Shown: positions 50,545 to 59,972, counted from the first letter of the stretch. The stretch is 64,000 nt of DNA from Chloroflexota bacterium (GCA_021786265.1 JAJYNP010000005.1:1-64000); one strand, 5' to 3'. Made by a program: numbers and translations. Notes: generated by a model from the sequence alone, not told the origin.

Positions 50545-52266
50545 ATGGCTGCCGGCACCTCGGGTAAGACGCTCTTCACGCGCCAGTCGTCCGGGTTGGT
50601 GCGCGAGGTGAGCGTCGTCAACGCCCTGTTCTTCAACACCGCGGCGTTCATCGGCGTCGGCCTGGGCTGGTACCCGGTGTTCTACGCGTTACCCGGCATC
50701 GCGGTCGGCACCCTCGGCGCGTTCACCACCTACGGCGTCGCCGCGATCGTCGTGGGCGTCTTCTGCGTGGTGCTCGCCCTGATCTTCGCCTCGCTGACGA
50801 GCGTGATGCCTCGGTCGGGCGGCGACTACGTGTTCACCAGCCGCATCGTCCCGCGGGTGGGACCGTTCATCGGCTGGCTGGAGAGCTGGACGCTGGCGTT
50901 CGCGTCGCTCGGGATCATCGCCTTCGAGGTCCCGATCGTGGTGAGGAACCTGCAGATCACGGCGCGGATCATCGGGATCGGCACCGGGAACAGCTTCTTC
51001 TCCGGCGCGAACAGCTGGTTCACCGACTCCACCGGCGCGGTGACCGGCGTGCCCGGCTTCATCGCCGCGCTGCTCGTGCTCGCGCTCGTCGCGCTGGTGG
51101 TCTTCCAGCCGACCCGGCGGTTCCACCGCATCATCACCAGCCTGGCGATTCTCAGCCTGATCGCGGGCGTCCTGATGTTCGTGCTGGGGCTCGTCGCCAT
51201 CGACCCCACGACGTTCGCGAACAACCTGCCGAAGTACACCGGCGGCGTGACGGTCGACCAGCTCGCCGCCGCGGCGAACAAGGCCGGGCTGCTGACGGCG
51301 AACGGCGGTGTGGACTTCACCCCGGCCGTCTTCATGCTGATGGCGTCGGTACTCCTGTTCCAGTACATCGGGTTCCAGTACTCCGCGTACATCGCCGGCG
51401 AGGTGCGCGGCAACGTCCGCCGCACCGTGCTGATCGCGCTCCTCGGCGCGCTCGTGATCGGCGTGCTGATGAACTCCGTGTACACGGACTTCATCGCCGG
51501 CCGGCTCGGCATCGACGGCCAGGTCGGATGGGGCGGTGCCTTCTGGGGCTACATCTCCAGCCCGGCCCTGCCCATGGGCCAGCCGGCCTCGATGCCCCTG
51601 GCGGGCGCCGTCGCGAACCCCGGCCTGTGGCCGCTGTGGACGATCGTCAGCCTCGCCGTGACGCTGTTCCCGTTCCTGCTGTGCCCCGTGTACATCGTCT
51701 TCCTGAGCCGGGTGCAGCTGGCCTGGAGCCTGGACCGGCAGGTGCCGGAGTGGTTCGGGGCCATCTCCGAGCGGCTGCATGCCCCCGCCAACGCGATCCT
51801 GGCCGCGCTGGTGGTCGCGGCGTTCTTCGCGCTGTGCCAGAACTTCCCGATCCTGGGCCCGCTCGCGGCGTCCAGCGACGGCAAGCTCAACCTGATCTCC
51901 ACGGCGTGGTTCAGCATCTTCGCGTCCGGCCTGACGTGGGTCATGCCCGGGTTCAACGCGCTGCTCGCGCGGTACACCCGCCCCGACCTCGTCAAGGACG
52001 CGCCCTGGGGCGGAGCGCTCCCCGCGCTGGGGATCGTCTGGCTGGTCTTCGCGTTCGTCCTGTACTGGTTCGCGGGCATCGTGCCGATCTGGAACGCGCT
52101 GACGGCGCCGAAGGCCACCCCGCTCGCGTACCTCAACTCGACGGGCGTGTCGTTCGTGGTCGCGCTGATCCTGATCGGTGCCGTGATCTACCTGTTCCAG
52201 GCCATCCGCAACCGGGCGGCCGGCATCGAGACGTCGCTCATGTACCAAGAACTCCCGCCCGACTGA
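50545..52266 (+). CDS. APC-superfamily amino acid/amine permease
   Basis: A 573-residue transporter with 12-14 hydrophobic helices. Early motif VVNALFFNTAAFIGVG, then VMPRSGGDYVFTSRIV, the APC hallmark for helix 3, and GEVRGNVRRTVLIALLG after helix 6. The long loop at about 240-265 and a hydrophilic C-terminus (SLMYQELPPD) are visible. ATG 50545 with GAGGAGG upstream. It starts the 50-56 kb co-directional group, so its cargo is likely an amine or amide degraded by the following enzymes. Confidence 0.85.
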   Translation: MAAGTSGKTLFTRQSSGLVREVSVVNALFFNTAAFIGVGLGWYPVFYALPGIAVGTLGAFTTYGVAAIVVGVFCVVLALIFASLTSVMPRSGGDYVFTSRIVPRVGPFIGWLESWTLAFASLGIIAFEVPIVVRNLQITARIIGIGTGNSFFSGANSWFTDSTGAVTGVPGFIAALLVLALVALVVFQPTRRFHRIITSLAILSLIAGVLMFVLGLVAIDPTTFANNLPKYTGGVTVDQLAAAANKAGLLTANGGVDFTPAVFMLMASVLLFQYIGFQYSAYIAGEVRGNVRRTVLIALLGALVIGVLMNSVYTDFIAGRLGIDGQVGWGGAFWGYISSPALPMGQPASMPLAGAVANPGLWPLWTIVSLAVTLFPFLLCPVYIVFLSRVQLAWSLDRQVPEWFGAISERLHAPANAILAALVVAAFFALCQNFPILGPLAASSDGKLNLISTAWFSIFASGLTWVMPGFNALLARYTRPDLVKDAPWGGALPALGIVWLVFAFVLYWFAGIVPIWNALTAPKATPLAYLNSTGVSFVVALILIGAVIYLFQAIRNRAAGIETSLMYQELPPD

Positions 52267-52280
52267 TCGGGCCGCAACGC

Positions 52281-52318
52281 GGCGCCGGGCGCGGGACCTG
52301 ATCCCGCCGCCCGGCGCC
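52281..52318 (+). terminator. GC-rich hairpin after the permease gene
   Basis: GGCGCCGGGC (52281-52290) pairs with GCCCGGCGCC (52309-52318), and inner CGGG pairs with CCCG, around a short loop. It begins 15 nt past the stop and has no T-tract. Likely a terminator or partial terminator dividing the permease from the downstream enzymes. Confidence 0.55.
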
Positions 52319-52409
52319 TCTCACGCGGGCGCCGTGACGCGGGCCCGCCCACACCGGCGCGACGGCGACGACCCCATCGCACCGGCGCACCCGGTCGTCA
52401 GGGAGATCG

Positions 52410-53378
52410 ATGGCGAAGCCGTTCCGCCTCTACGTGTGCAGCGACATCCACGCCTCCGAGCGCGCGTGGCGCAAGTTCCTGAACGCGATGCGGGCCAACG
52501 TCTACAGGGTGGACGCCGCGGTCATCGCGGGCGACCTCACCGGCAAGGCGCTGGTCGCGGTCGTCAAGGGCGAGGGCGGCGGCGAGGCCTGGACCGCGAG
52601 CGTGCTCGGGCAGCGCCGCGTCGCACGGACGGAGAAGGAGCTCGCGGACCTGGAGCGCTCGATCGCGGACCTCGGCTACTACGCGGTTCGCGTCACGGCC
52701 GAGGAGCGAGCCGCGATGGAGGCCGACCCGGCCCTGGTGCGGCGGCACTTCGAGGAGAAGATCACGGGGCGCGTCCGCGAGTGGATGGACCTCGCGGCCG
52801 AGCGGCTGGAGGGCTCCGGAGTGCCGGTGTACCTGATGCCCGGCAACGACGACGACTTCGAGATCGACCCGGTCCTGGAGACGTCCACCTACTGTCGCAA
52901 CGTCAACGAGCAGGTGGTCGAGCTGACGCCCTGGCACCAGCTCGTCAGCATGGGCTGGTCCTCGCCGACGCCCTGGTCCACCCCGCGCGAGCTGCCGGAG
53001 GAGGAGTTCCTCGACCGGCTGTCGGGGCTGCTGAAGGGCGTCCGCGACCCGCGGCACACGATCATCATGACCCACGTCCCTCCCTTCGACTCCGGGCTCG
53101 ACACCGCGCCGCTCCTGTCGCCCGACCTCCGGCCCACCATCAGCGCCGGCGACGTGCTGCGCGGGCCGGTCGGCTCCACGGGCGTCCGGCGCGCCATCGA
53201 GACGTTCAAGCCGGTGCTCGGGGTCCACGGCCACATCCACGAGTCGGGCGGCGAACGGAAGATCGGCGAGACCCTCTGCGTCAACGCGGGCTCGGAGGCC
53301 AACCACGGCATCCTCCGCGGCTTCCTGATCGACCTCGACGCGAACGGCGTCCAGCGGACCCTCCGGGTGGAGGGCTGA
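52410..53378 (+). CDS. Calcineurin-like metallophosphoesterase
   Basis: A 322-residue two-metal phosphoesterase. Motifs in order: DIHAS (residue 12 on), GDLTGK, GNDDDFEID (GNHD-type), TMTHVPPFDSG-like THVPP, and GHIHES. An insert of about 70 residues between the second and third motifs is Lys/Glu-rich. ATG 52410 follows GGAGATCG. It lies 6 nt before the amidase, so they are one transcript. Substrate unknown; C-N chemistry downstream suggests a small phosphorylated or cyclic nitrogen compound. Confidence 0.87.
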   Translation: MAKPFRLYVCSDIHASERAWRKFLNAMRANVYRVDAAVIAGDLTGKALVAVVKGEGGGEAWTASVLGQRRVARTEKELADLERSIADLGYYAVRVTAEERAAMEADPALVRRHFEEKITGRVREWMDLAAERLEGSGVPVYLMPGNDDDFEIDPVLETSTYCRNVNEQVVELTPWHQLVSMGWSSPTPWSTPRELPEEEFLDRLSGLLKGVRDPRHTIIMTHVPPFDSGLDTAPLLSPDLRPTISAGDVLRGPVGSTGVRRAIETFKPVLGVHGHIHESGGERKIGETLCVNAGSEANHGILRGFLIDLDANGVQRTLRVEG

Positions 53379-53384
53379 CGGCCG

Positions 53385-54260
53385 GTGAGCAGGCGCGTCC
53401 AGGTGGCGGGCATCCAGGTGGCGATGGGCGAGGATCGTGCCGCGAACCTCGCGCACGCCCTCGCCATGGTCGAGGAGGCGGCGCACCGTGGCGCCGTCCT
53501 GGTGGTGCTGCCGGAGCTGTTCACGGGCCAGTACTTCCCGCAGTACCCGGCGCGAGCGGAGTTCCTCGCCTGGGCCGAGCCGATCCCGGGCCGGACCACG
53601 GCGGCGCTCTCGGCCGCCGCGCGGCACCTTGGGATCACCCTGGTCGGCTCCGTCTACGAGCGTGCCCTGCCCGGGCTCAACTACAACACGGCGGTCGTCG
53701 TGGGCCCCGACGGGTCGCTGCTCGGGCGCACCCGGAAGAGCCACATCCCGGACGGGCCCGGGTACACCGAGAAGTTCTACTTCACGCCGGGCGACTCCGG
53801 CTACCCGGTGCTGGACCTGGCGCCGGGCGGCGTCGCGCTGCCCACGGCGACGCCCACCTGCTGGGACCAGTGGTTCCCCGAGGTGGCGCGGATCGCGGCG
53901 CTGCAGGGTGCGGAGCTGATCGCCTACCCGACCGCCATCGGATCGGAGCCGGCGTACCCGGACGTGGACACGCACGATGCCTGGCGGACCGTCATGCGGG
54001 GCCACGCGATCGCCAACTGCGTCTGCGTCCTCGCCGTGAACCGATGCGGGACGGAGGATGCCATCACGTTCTACGGTGGGACGTTCCTGGCCGGGCCGAT
54101 GGGCGAGGTGCTCGCCGAGCTCGGTCCGGACGAGGGGATCCTGGAGGCCGAGATCGACCTGGACGCCGTCGACAGGGCCCGCGAGCTGTCGCCGTTCTTC
54201 CGGGATCGCCGCACGGATACCTACGGGCCACTGCTGTCCCAGGGAGCCTCCCGTCGATGA
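53385..54260 (+). CDS. aguB: N-carbamoylputrescine amidase-like nitrilase-family enzyme
   Basis: A 291-residue carbon-nitrogen hydrolase. Triad Glu in VVLPELFTGQYF, Lys in RTRKSHIPDGPG and Cys in PTCWDQWFPE. The PGYTEKFYFTPGDSGYPV segment matches N-carbamoylputrescine amidase (AguB). This enzyme removes the carbamoyl group of N-carbamoylputrescine to give putrescine, CO2 and ammonia. The ATG of the next gene overlaps its stop. Beta-ureidopropionase is an alternative activity. Confidence 0.85.
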   Translation: MSRRVQVAGIQVAMGEDRAANLAHALAMVEEAAHRGAVLVVLPELFTGQYFPQYPARAEFLAWAEPIPGRTTAALSAAARHLGITLVGSVYERALPGLNYNTAVVVGPDGSLLGRTRKSHIPDGPGYTEKFYFTPGDSGYPVLDLAPGGVALPTATPTCWDQWFPEVARIAALQGAELIAYPTAIGSEPAYPDVDTHDAWRTVMRGHAIANCVCVLAVNRCGTEDAITFYGGTFLAGPMGEVLAELGPDEGILEAEIDLDAVDRARELSPFFRDRRTDTYGPLLSQGASRR

Positions 54261-55915
54261 ACGCGCGAGATGACGCCGCCGACCTGGTCCTGGTCGGCGG
54301 ATCGGTCCAGACCATGGATGCCGTGGGCCGCACCGCGTCGGCCGTCGCCATGCGGGGCGGGCGGATCGCCGCCGTCGGTTCGGATCGCGAGGTGTCCGCG
54401 CTGGCCGGCCCACGGACGCGCCGCATCGACCTGGCCGGGCGCACGCTGCTGCCCGGCTTCCAGGACGCGCACGTGCACCCGTCGATGGCGGGCGTGGGGC
54501 TGCTGCGCTGCCCGCTCCATGAACTGCCCCGCTCCCTCGAGGCGTACCAGGACGCCATCCGCCGGTACGCGGCCGCGCACCCCGACACGCCCTGGGTGCT
54601 GGGCGACGGCTGGTACATGGAGGCGTTCCCCGGCGGCACCCCTCGCCGCCAGGACCTGGACGCGGTCGTGCCGGACCGGCCGGCGTTCTTCATCAACCGG
54701 GACGGGCACGGCGCGTGGGCCAACAGTCGCGCGCTCGCGGCGGCCGGGATTTCCCGCGAAACGCCCGACCCCGCCCACGGCCGGATCGAGCGCGACACGA
54801 GCGGCGAGCCGACCGGGACGCTCCACGAGGGGGCGATGGAGGACGTCAAGCGCATCCTGCCGCCCGCCACGGTGGAGGAGCGCGCGAAGGGGATCGAGCT
54901 GGCGCAGGCGTACCTCCACCGGCTGGGCATCACCGCCTGGCAGGACGCCTGGGTCACACCGGACGACCTGGCGGCCTACCGCCTGGCGGCCGAACGGGGC
55001 CGGCTGACGGCGCGCGCCGTCGCGGGCCTGTGGTGGGAGCGCGAGCGGGGCGGCGAGCAGATCGACGAGATGATCGAGCGGCGCCGTACCGGCGGGATCG
55101 GGCGGCTGCGTGCCACGACCGTGAAGATCATGCTGGACGGGGTCGCCGAGAACTACACGGCGGCCATGCTGCACCCCTACCTGGACGGTCATGGGCGCTC
55201 GACGGACAACCGCGGGATCAGCTTCGTGGACCCCGAGCTGCTCAAGGGATACGTGACCAGGCTGGATGCAGAGGGCTTCCAGGTCCATTTCCACGCGCTC
55301 GGCGACCGGGCGGTGCGCGAGGGGCTCGACGCCATCGAGTCCGCTCGCCGGGCCAACGGACCGAGCGACAACCGCCACCACCTGGCGCACCTGCAGGTGG
55401 TGGATCCCGCCGACGTGGCCCGGTTCCGAACCCTCGGCGCGACCGCCAACATCCAGCCGTTCTGGGCGTGCAACGACCCGCAGATGGTCGAGCTGACCCT
55501 GCCCTACCTGCCGCCCGACCGGTTTGCGCGGCAGTATCCGTTCCGCTCGCTGCGCCGCGCGGGCGCGATCCTGGCCGGCGGGAGCGACTGGACGGTCAGC
55601 ACGCCGAACGTGATGGCCGAGGTGGAGGTAGCGGTGACGCGGGTCTCGCCCGAGGACCGCTCGGCCGAGCCGCTGCTGCCCGACGAGGCGCTCGACCTGC
55701 CCGACGCGCTGGCGGCGTACACGATCGGATCGGCCTACGTGAACCACCTGGACGACGTCACCGGCACGATCGAGGTCGGGAAGTTCGCCGACCTGGTGGC
55801 GCTGGACCGCGACATCTTCGCCCCGGATGCGGGCCCGCTCGGGGACGTGCGGGTCCTGCTCACGCTGCTCGAGGGCGGCGCGGTCCACGAGGACGCGGCG
55901 CTCGAGGGCCGCTGA
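54257..55915 (+). CDS. Amidohydrolase (YtcJ-like, exo-amidohydrolase)
   Basis: A 552-residue metal-dependent hydrolase of the YtcJ/Amidohydro_3 group. Metal motif HVHPS (about residue 75) in PGFQDAHVHPSM; GDGWYMEAFPGG; HFHALGDRAVREGLDAI; HHLAHLQVV; AGGSDWTVSTPNVMAEV with a C-terminal Asp ligand; and the final GTIEVGKFADLVALDRD. ATG 54257 overlaps the amidase stop (ATGA). Works downstream of or beside the amidase on a related amide. Confidence 0.9.
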   Translation: MNARDDAADLVLVGGSVQTMDAVGRTASAVAMRGGRIAAVGSDREVSALAGPRTRRIDLAGRTLLPGFQDAHVHPSMAGVGLLRCPLHELPRSLEAYQDAIRRYAAAHPDTPWVLGDGWYMEAFPGGTPRRQDLDAVVPDRPAFFINRDGHGAWANSRALAAAGISRETPDPAHGRIERDTSGEPTGTLHEGAMEDVKRILPPATVEERAKGIELAQAYLHRLGITAWQDAWVTPDDLAAYRLAAERGRLTARAVAGLWWERERGGEQIDEMIERRRTGGIGRLRATTVKIMLDGVAENYTAAMLHPYLDGHGRSTDNRGISFVDPELLKGYVTRLDAEGFQVHFHALGDRAVREGLDAIESARRANGPSDNRHHLAHLQVVDPADVARFRTLGATANIQPFWACNDPQMVELTLPYLPPDRFARQYPFRSLRRAGAILAGGSDWTVSTPNVMAEVEVAVTRVSPEDRSAEPLLPDEALDLPDALAAYTIGSAYVNHLDDVTGTIEVGKFADLVALDRDIFAPDAGPLGDVRVLLTLLEGGAVHEDAALEGR

Positions 55916-55987
55916 CCGGCAGGGCGCCCGGGCCGGGTGAGCCGCGACTGGCGCGATGGAGCGGCCCTGGCGGGCCGCCGGATGCTA

Positions 55988-56170
55988 TTACTGGGGGACG
56001 CGCCGGGTCTGCCAGATCCAGTGGCGGGGGTCGGTGGCTACGAACGCAGCGACCGCCATGGCGACCACGGGGCCGGCGGCCTCGGGCAGCCCGAACGCGA
56101 ACGACGCGAACCCGTACCAGGCCACCACGGCCACGAACCAGAAGACAGCGGCAAGAACTCTGCGAACCAT
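55988..56170 (-). CDS. Small two-helix membrane protein
   Basis: A 60-residue protein with two hydrophobic segments (VLAAVFWFVAVVAWYGFASF and AAGPVVAMAVAAFV) and a short polar end. ATG 56170. No family. It lies between the convergent amidohydrolase and the alpha/beta hydrolase operon; same strand as the latter and 36 nt behind it. Confidence 0.5.
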   Translation of the reverse strand: MVRRVLAAVFWFVAVVAWYGFASFAFGLPEAAGPVVAMAVAAFVATDPRHWIWQTRRVPQ

Positions 56171-56206
56171 GGTGCGGATGGTGGGCCAGGATCTACGCTC
56201 CGCGGA

Positions 56207-57286
56207 TTACCCGCTGGTACGGGATCGGTCGAACGATGGTCCGGGAGGTGGCGTCGGCTGCGTGTCGCGTGACCGCCGGCCGCCGACCAGCCGCAGCAGC
56301 GCTCCCAGCTCCCCTGCCAGCGCGTCCGGCACGTAGCGCGCCACGTTGTGGCCAACCGATGGGTAGCGGACCAGGCGGACGGGCCCTCGCGGCAGGCGCA
56401 GCGCATCCCCCAGCTCGAGCTCTCGGTCGCGCGCCGACTCGTCGTCGGCCGCGGACGTCCCCGCGATCGCCACCAGCACCGGCGCCGACACCAGCGGCAG
56501 CAGCTCGTCCGGGCGATAGGAGAGCAGTGCGGTCACCGTCCCGAGCAGGGCGTGCCGCCGCAGGACCGGCACGACGTGACCGGCGGGCCGCCGTTCGACC
56601 TGTGCCCGCGCGGCGCGCTCCTGGTCGGCGTCCCAGCTCACCGGGTCGAACCCTCGCCGGTCCGCAAGCCAGGCGTCCATCGAGCGGAGCACCTCGGGTG
56701 GCTCCGCCAGCGCCTTCACGGCCTGCTCCGGTTCGTCGCCCGCGTTGCGTCCGACATCTTCCCAGCCGCCGTCGACGAGCGCGAGTCCCGCCACCGCCCC
56801 GGGACGCTCCGCGGCGACGGCCACGACCACGTCGGCACCGAATCCGTGTCCCACCACGACGGCAGGCGGTCCGGACGCGTCTGGGCCCCAGCCGTTGGCC
56901 ACCATCACCGTCAGCACGTCCATCGCCAGCGACGGCAGCTCGTACCCCCCGACCGGCGCGTCGGACAGGCCGTGCCCGCGCATGTCGACCGCGATGACGC
57001 GCGTCAGCCGCCGCAGGCGTCGGGCGATGGGCGCCCAGGACCACGCGGTCTCGCCGATCCCGTGGACCAGCACGAGCGGCGGGAGCGGCAGTGATGCCGC
57101 CCCGGATCCCAGCGGCTCGGCCGGTCCGCCCTCCGGGCCGCCCCAATCCAGGTAGTGGATCCGGTCGCCCGTGTCCATCGGCACCACGAGCGAGTCGGGC
57201 TCGGCGGTCGCATCCGGCAGGATGACGAGGCTCGGGTCCGGCGCCGACCAATCGGATCGCGCGCCCGGCTCCTGGCGAGGAGGCAC
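56207..57286 (-). CDS. Alpha/beta hydrolase-fold protein lacking the Ser nucleophile
   Basis: About 359 residues. Fold marks: VLVHGIGETAWSW (oxyanion His-Gly), VIAVDMRGHGLSD, and a late YPSVGHNVARYVPD with the expected catalytic His. At the nucleophile elbow the sequence is VVGHGFGAD: Gly148 (codon 56845-56843, GGA) replaces Ser of GHSxG. Ordinary esterase activity is therefore unlikely. GTG 57286 is taken as start (the upstream frame overlaps the divergent gene). Could act in binding, signalling or as a dead paralogue. Confidence 0.75.
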   Translation of the reverse strand: MPPRQEPGARSDWSAPDPSLVILPDATAEPDSLVVPMDTGDRIHYLDWGGPEGGPAEPLGSGAASLPLPPLVLVHGIGETAWSWAPIARRLRRLTRVIAVDMRGHGLSDAPVGGYELPSLAMDVLTVMVANGWGPDASGPPAVVVGHGFGADVVVAVAAERPGAVAGLALVDGGWEDVGRNAGDEPEQAVKALAEPPEVLRSMDAWLADRRGFDPVSWDADQERAARAQVERRPAGHVVPVLRRHALLGTVTALLSYRPDELLPLVSAPVLVAIAGTSAADDESARDRELELGDALRLPRGPVRLVRYPSVGHNVARYVPDALAGELGALLRLVGGRRSRDTQPTPPPGPSFDRSRTSG

Positions 57287-57303
57287 CTGCGTAGGATAGG
57301 CGG

Positions 57304-57729
57304 ATGCCGATCCGTCGCCGTGGCAGCCAGGCCCGTCGCCACCCCCGCCGCCCCCTGCCCTCGTTCGGTCAATCGTTCTTCGAGCGGGCGCTCGAGCGTG
57401 CCATCGATGGGCTGCCACCCCAGCTCCGCCCGATCCTCGACGAGGTCGCGATCGTGGTCGACGACGTCCCGAGCGCCGAGCAGCGGCGGACGGCGGGGCT
57501 CCGGTCCGGTGAGGTGCTCTATGGCCTGTACGAGGGTGTCCCGCCGACCGAATACGCCGCGGACTGGGTGCCGCTCCCGAACAAGATCACGCTGTTCCGG
57601 CTGCCGCTCGAGGAGGACTTTCCCGACCCGATCGACCTTGCGGAGGAGGTGCGGCTGACGCTCGTCCACGAGCTGGCCCACCACGCGGGGTTCGACGAGG
57701 ACCGCCTCGAGGAGCTGGGCGTCGACTGA
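57304..57729 (+). CDS. Zincin-like metallopeptidase-family protein (DUF1025 type)
   Basis: A 141-residue protein with the HExxHH motif (VHELAHHAGF near the C-terminus) preceded by PNKITLFRLPLEEDF, and an N-terminal helical region FFERALERAIDGLPPQLR. This is the layout of the short minimal gluzincin family (PF06262/DUF1025). The start ATG has no strong ribosome site. Divergent from the alpha/beta hydrolase gene across 17 nt. No substrate is known for this group. Confidence 0.88.
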   Translation: MPIRRRGSQARRHPRRPLPSFGQSFFERALERAIDGLPPQLRPILDEVAIVVDDVPSAEQRRTAGLRSGEVLYGLYEGVPPTEYAADWVPLPNKITLFRLPLEEDFPDPIDLAEEVRLTLVHELAHHAGFDEDRLEELGVD

Positions 57730-57790
57730 CCCCCTGCGGCGGGCGGAGGGCGCCGTCAGCCGGCGCGGCCCTGCGTGAGCCCGGGCGCGC

Positions 57791-58870
57791 TCAACCTCGC
57801 GGCGTTCGCTCCAGCGCGACCAGGTCCATCAGGATCGCGTAGGCCGTCGCCTCCACCGGCGCACCGAGCAGCGTGAGCTGGAGCTGACCGCCGTACTCCG
57901 ACTCGATCCGGAGCCCCATCGACGTCCCCCCGACCGTGGCGAGGGAGTCGGAGAGCGGCAGCTCCTCGGGCCTGACCCGGACGCGCACCTCGCGGCCCGG
58001 GCCCTCCCCCAGCGTCTCCCCACGCGCCACCAGGCGGACGCGCGCTCCGCGACCGGCCGCCTCCGCCGGCCAGGCGCCGGGCACCGCCTCCAGGCCACGC
58101 CGGTCGACCGCATCGGGCGTAAGCGGCTCGGCCGGGTCGAGCAGCAGGTTGGCGAGGATGGTCGCTTTCAACGCCGCGTCGTGCCCCTCGGTGTCGTTCC
58201 GCGGGTCGGCCTCCGCCAGCCCGGCTCGCTGGGCGTCGGCGAGCGCCTCGGCGGCACCCCGTCCCTCGGCCATGGCCGACAGGATGGCGTTGGTGGTGGC
58301 GTTGACGATCCCGGCGAACGAGACGACCCGCCCGACCGGCACGATCGACTCGCGGATTGCGTGGGTGGGAAGGCAGTCCATGAGCGCCGCCTCGTACCGG
58401 AGCCGGGCGCCCGATGCGGCAGCCAGGCGCCGGAGCTCGGCCTCGTGCCAGGCGATGGGGCCCTTGTTGGCGGTCACCACGCCGCGTCCCGACCGGAGCG
58501 CGGCTCGGAGGTGGCTCGCGGCCGGCTCGCCGTCGCGAGGCGACTGGGTGGTGACCTCCACCAGGACATCGTACGGCGCGGCAGGATCCGCAAGGAACGC
58601 GGCGAGATCGGGCCACTTGCCGGGTGGGATCGGCGTCGTGGCGAGCGACAGCGCCGCCAGCCGTTCCTGGTCGACGCCGAAGGGATCGACCAGGAGGCCC
58701 GCCCGGCGCGTCGCCACGGCGGTCACGTCGAACGCGGGCGCGTGCCGATCCGCGAGCTCGTCGGCCGCCCGGACCAGCAGGGTCGTCAACGCCTGCCCGA
58801 CCGCACCGTAGCCGGCCAGTGCGAGGCGCCGGCGCCTCACGGCCGTGGCCCCGCCGGCACGGTCGGGCAC
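57791..58870 (-). CDS. hom: Homoserine dehydrogenase
   Basis: A 359-residue enzyme reducing aspartate semialdehyde to homoserine, the branch to threonine and methionine. N-terminal ALAGYGAVGQALTTLL (NAD(P) site); LVEVTTQS; catalytic Lys in VVTANKGPIAW; then FAGIVNATTNAILS, EADPRNDTEGHDAALKATILANL with catalytic Asp. It has no ACT domain (usual length here about 350 without it), so feedback control by threonine is not expected. GTG start 58870; ends a dehydratase-hom pair. Confidence 0.95.
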   Translation of the reverse strand: MPDRAGGATAVRRRRLALAGYGAVGQALTTLLVRAADELADRHAPAFDVTAVATRRAGLLVDPFGVDQERLAALSLATTPIPPGKWPDLAAFLADPAAPYDVLVEVTTQSPRDGEPAASHLRAALRSGRGVVTANKGPIAWHEAELRRLAAASGARLRYEAALMDCLPTHAIRESIVPVGRVVSFAGIVNATTNAILSAMAEGRGAAEALADAQRAGLAEADPRNDTEGHDAALKATILANLLLDPAEPLTPDAVDRRGLEAVPGAWPAEAAGRGARVRLVARGETLGEGPGREVRVRVRPEELPLSDSLATVGGTSMGLRIESEYGGQLQLTLLGAPVEATAYAILMDLVALERTPRG

Positions 58871-58907
58871 CTCCCGGCAGCCGCCGACCAGGGGCTGCCG
58901 TTGCTCC

Positions 58908-59972
58908 TCAGGGCCACGCCACGTCCTCCGCGAGCGCGAGGATCCCCGGCAGCCGCGCCAGGTCCACGTTGCCGCCGGAGCCCACCACGCAGACCGTGTC
59001 GCCGTCTCGCACCGGGATTCGCCCGGAGATCACGGCCCCCAGGGCGGCAGCGCCCGCCGGCTCGAGCAGCTGCTTCATCCGCTCGAGTGCGAACCGGACC
59101 CCGGCCGCGATCTCGCGCTCCTCGACGAGGACGATCCCGTCCAGGTACCGCCGCGCGAGCGCCATCACCCAGGGGCCGGCGAACGGGGCCCCGAGGCCGT
59201 CGGCGATGCTGACCGGGTCCAGGTCGACGACCCGTCCGGCCTCCAGCGCCAGCGTCAGCGCGTTGCTCGCCACCGGTTCCACCCCGTAGACACGCACGCC
59301 CGGCCGAACCTGCTTCGCCGCCGCCGCGATCCCCGTCGCCAGCCCGCCACCGCCCACGCCGACCACGATCACGTCGACATCGGGGAGATCCTCCACGATC
59401 TCGATGCCGATCGTCCCCTGGCCCGCGATGATCGCGGGGTCGTCGAACGGGTGGACGTACACCAGGCCCCGCGCCTGCCGGATCTCCTCGAGGTGGCGGT
59501 AGGCGTCGCCCACGTGCTCGCCGTACAGCACGACCTCCGCGCCGTACTTCCGCGCCGCGGCCGCCTTCGCCTGCGATGCCCCGGCCGGCATCACCACGGT
59601 TACCGGGATCCCGCGGCTCGCGGCGACGTAGGCCACCGCCTGCGCGTGGTTGCCCGCGGAGAGCGCAATCAGCCCGCGACGCCGCTCGTCGTCGGTGAGC
59701 TGGTCCGTCTTGTTGGTGGCGCCACGCGGCTTGAACGAGCCGGTCAGTTGCAGGTGCTCGGCCTTCAGGAAGACGCGTGGCTCTCCGTCTCCCGCCGGTC
59801 CCGCCGACAGCGCCGCGCCCTGGACGTCGCGCACGATCCGCCCCGCGGTCCGCGAGGAGAACATCGGCGTGCGGTGGACGCGGCCCCGGATCCGCGCGGC
59901 GGCCTCCCGGATGCGCTCGAGGGGGATGTCACCGACACGCTCGGGCGCCGTGTCGCCACTCCGGTCTTCCAC
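58908..59972 (-). CDS. Threonine/serine ammonia-lyase (PLP dehydratase)
   Basis: A 354-residue fold-type II PLP enzyme. Lys in LTGSFKPRGATNK binds PLP; SAGNHAQAVAYVAA, VGVGGGGLATGIA (phosphate loop), and C-terminal VVGSGGN. It is short, with no C-terminal ACT-like regulatory part, so it looks like the catabolic TdcB/serine-racemase type more than biosynthetic IlvA. Deaminates Thr or Ser to a 2-oxoacid. 37 nt upstream of hom. Confidence 0.93.
   Translation of the reverse strand: MEDRSGDTAPERVGDIPLERIREAAARIRGRVHRTPMFSSRTAGRIVRDVQGAALSAGPAGDGEPRVFLKAEHLQLTGSFKPRGATNKTDQLTDDERRRGLIALSAGNHAQAVAYVAASRGIPVTVVMPAGASQAKAAAARKYGAEVVLYGEHVGDAYRHLEEIRQARGLVYVHPFDDPAIIAGQGTIGIEIVEDLPDVDVIVVGVGGGGLATGIAAAAKQVRPGVRVYGVEPVASNALTLALEAGRVVDLDPVSIADGLGAPFAGPWVMALARRYLDGIVLVEEREIAAGVRFALERMKQLLEPAGAAALGAVISGRIPVRDGDTVCVVGSGGNVDLARLPGILALAEDVAWP

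Noticed and set aside
52334..55915. 1193-codon plus-strand frame before the amidohydrolase
   Set aside because: The first 640 codons are Arg/Gly-rich shadow of the phosphoesterase and nitrilase. The real gene starts at ATG 54257, which overlaps the preceding stop.
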